A DNA stretch of 5,596 bases, from contig PMYM01000055.1 of NCBI GenBank assembly GCA_003171235.1, positions 1 to 5,596 of the forward strand. Direction: 5' to 3'. The stretch's first letter is position 1. Each line of letters begins with the position of its first letter. A program made the position numbers and the translations under genes. This stretch comes from Phycisphaerales bacterium (GTDB lineage Bacteria > Planctomycetota > Phycisphaerae > SM23-33). The notes beneath the pieces are model-generated. The model searched no databases. It saw only the letters and a list, made by a program, of their open reading frames with translations, and was not told the DNA's origin. Below, one piece after another: positions 5,253 to 5,596 of the stretch.

Positions 5253-5316
5253 GAAAAAGTTCGGAAAATTATCCCGCCACGGGTGGGGGCGGGAAAAGGG
5301 CTCTTCGCCGCCTACC

Positions 5317-5555
5317 GCGCAGCCCCCGGTAACGGCCTGGGCAAGGGATTAGAGGCAGTGGCCTGACCGGCCAAGGGCTCGGTTCTTCCTGCCGATGCTG
5401 TGATTACCCTGGAGGAATCGCGTGCTAGAAGTTGCACGCCATACATTTGGCTCAATTCCCAGAAGCTTATCCCACCATCGCGAGGAAGGTCACTTCCGCG
5501 TGCAGGCCCAGCCGTTCGCTCTCCCTTGTGCGGCGCCCTTTTCCGGGGGCTGCGC
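5317..5555. repeat. 13-bp perfect inverted repeat spanning 239 bases
   Basis: GCGCAGCCCCCGG at 5317-5329 is the exact reverse complement of 5543-5555. A shared GGAAAAGGGC block also stands near each arm, but on the opposite side of the arm in the two places. The arms are GC-rich, so chance is possible; they may be edges of a decayed element that includes dispersed repeat copy B. Confidence 0.4.
5477..5544 (+). repeat. Dispersed intergenic repeat, copy B
   Basis: This is the partner of copy A at 1742-1807, in the same orientation. It shares CCAGCCGTTCGCTCT (here 5508-5522), GTGCGGCGCC (5528-5537) and TTTTCC. The hairpin arm of copy A is replaced here by CCCTT, and one extra C precedes the T-run. 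It may continue past the right edge, since the following GC-rich sequence is also gene-free. Confidence 0.6.
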
Positions 5556-5596
5556 TGCGCACGGCCTTGCCGTTGCTTGCTTCGCCCCCGGCTAAA

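Larger units (their letters stand above)
5253..5596. other. Gene-poor right end containing repeats
   Basis: No convincing gene is seen. On the plus strand a GTG at 5422 with GGAGG ahead of it opens a 57-residue frame to 5595. On the minus strand an open frame enters from the right edge and stops at 5467 (ending in GLHAEVTFLAMVG). Both run through the dispersed repeat and overlap each other, so at most one could be real. A six-base stem CCCGCC/GGCGGG (5273-5293) followed on the minus strand by ATAATTTT is a poor terminator candidate. Confidence 0.5.

Overview
The window is a GC-rich bacterial chromosomal fragment with six complete protein genes and one gene cut by the left edge. Three things suggest a member of the Planctomycetota: a GYF-2/DUF4190 membrane protein, a small membrane protein paired with a stand-alone winged-helix regulator, and intergenic palindromes of the 'GGCACAGGCTTTCCAGCCTGTG' kind. 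This is an inference from gene style; no marker gene in the window settles it.

Left part (1-1529). The first 68 codons of RNase PH (rph) run leftward out of the window. Diverging from it is a rightward pair: a 169-residue GYF-2/DUF4190 membrane protein and, 16 bases later, a 226-residue flavoprotein with a Cys-x2-Cys-x2-Cys-x5-Cys motif, as in the iron-sulfur flavoprotein (Isf) family. A consensus -35 box with a 17-base spacer lies in the divergent gap.

Middle gap (1530-1817). The convergent gap between the flavoprotein and the transporter is built of repeats. A 120-bp nested inverted repeat (1527-1646) has TA-bounded termini and sits exactly in the flavoprotein stop codon. A diverged relative of its core follows, then one copy of a second repeat that recurs at the right end of the window.

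Right part (1818-5199). Four leftward genes are separated by 49 to 60 bases and probably form one transcription unit: a six-helix membrane protein, a winged-helix regulator, a B12-binding-domain radical SAM enzyme, and an EamA-type (DMT superfamily) transporter. In front of the first gene is a perfect 16-bp palindrome that exactly fills the spacer of a predicted promoter, with a third half-site in the -10 box. It is a good candidate operator for the unit's own regulator. The plausible logic is an auto-repressed unit that makes or modifies a small molecule (radical SAM) and moves it or its precursor across the membrane (EamA). The substrate cannot be read from the sequence.

Right end (5253-5596). 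No convincing gene is seen. The stretch holds the second copy of the dispersed repeat, a 13-bp inverted repeat and two unconvincing small ORFs.
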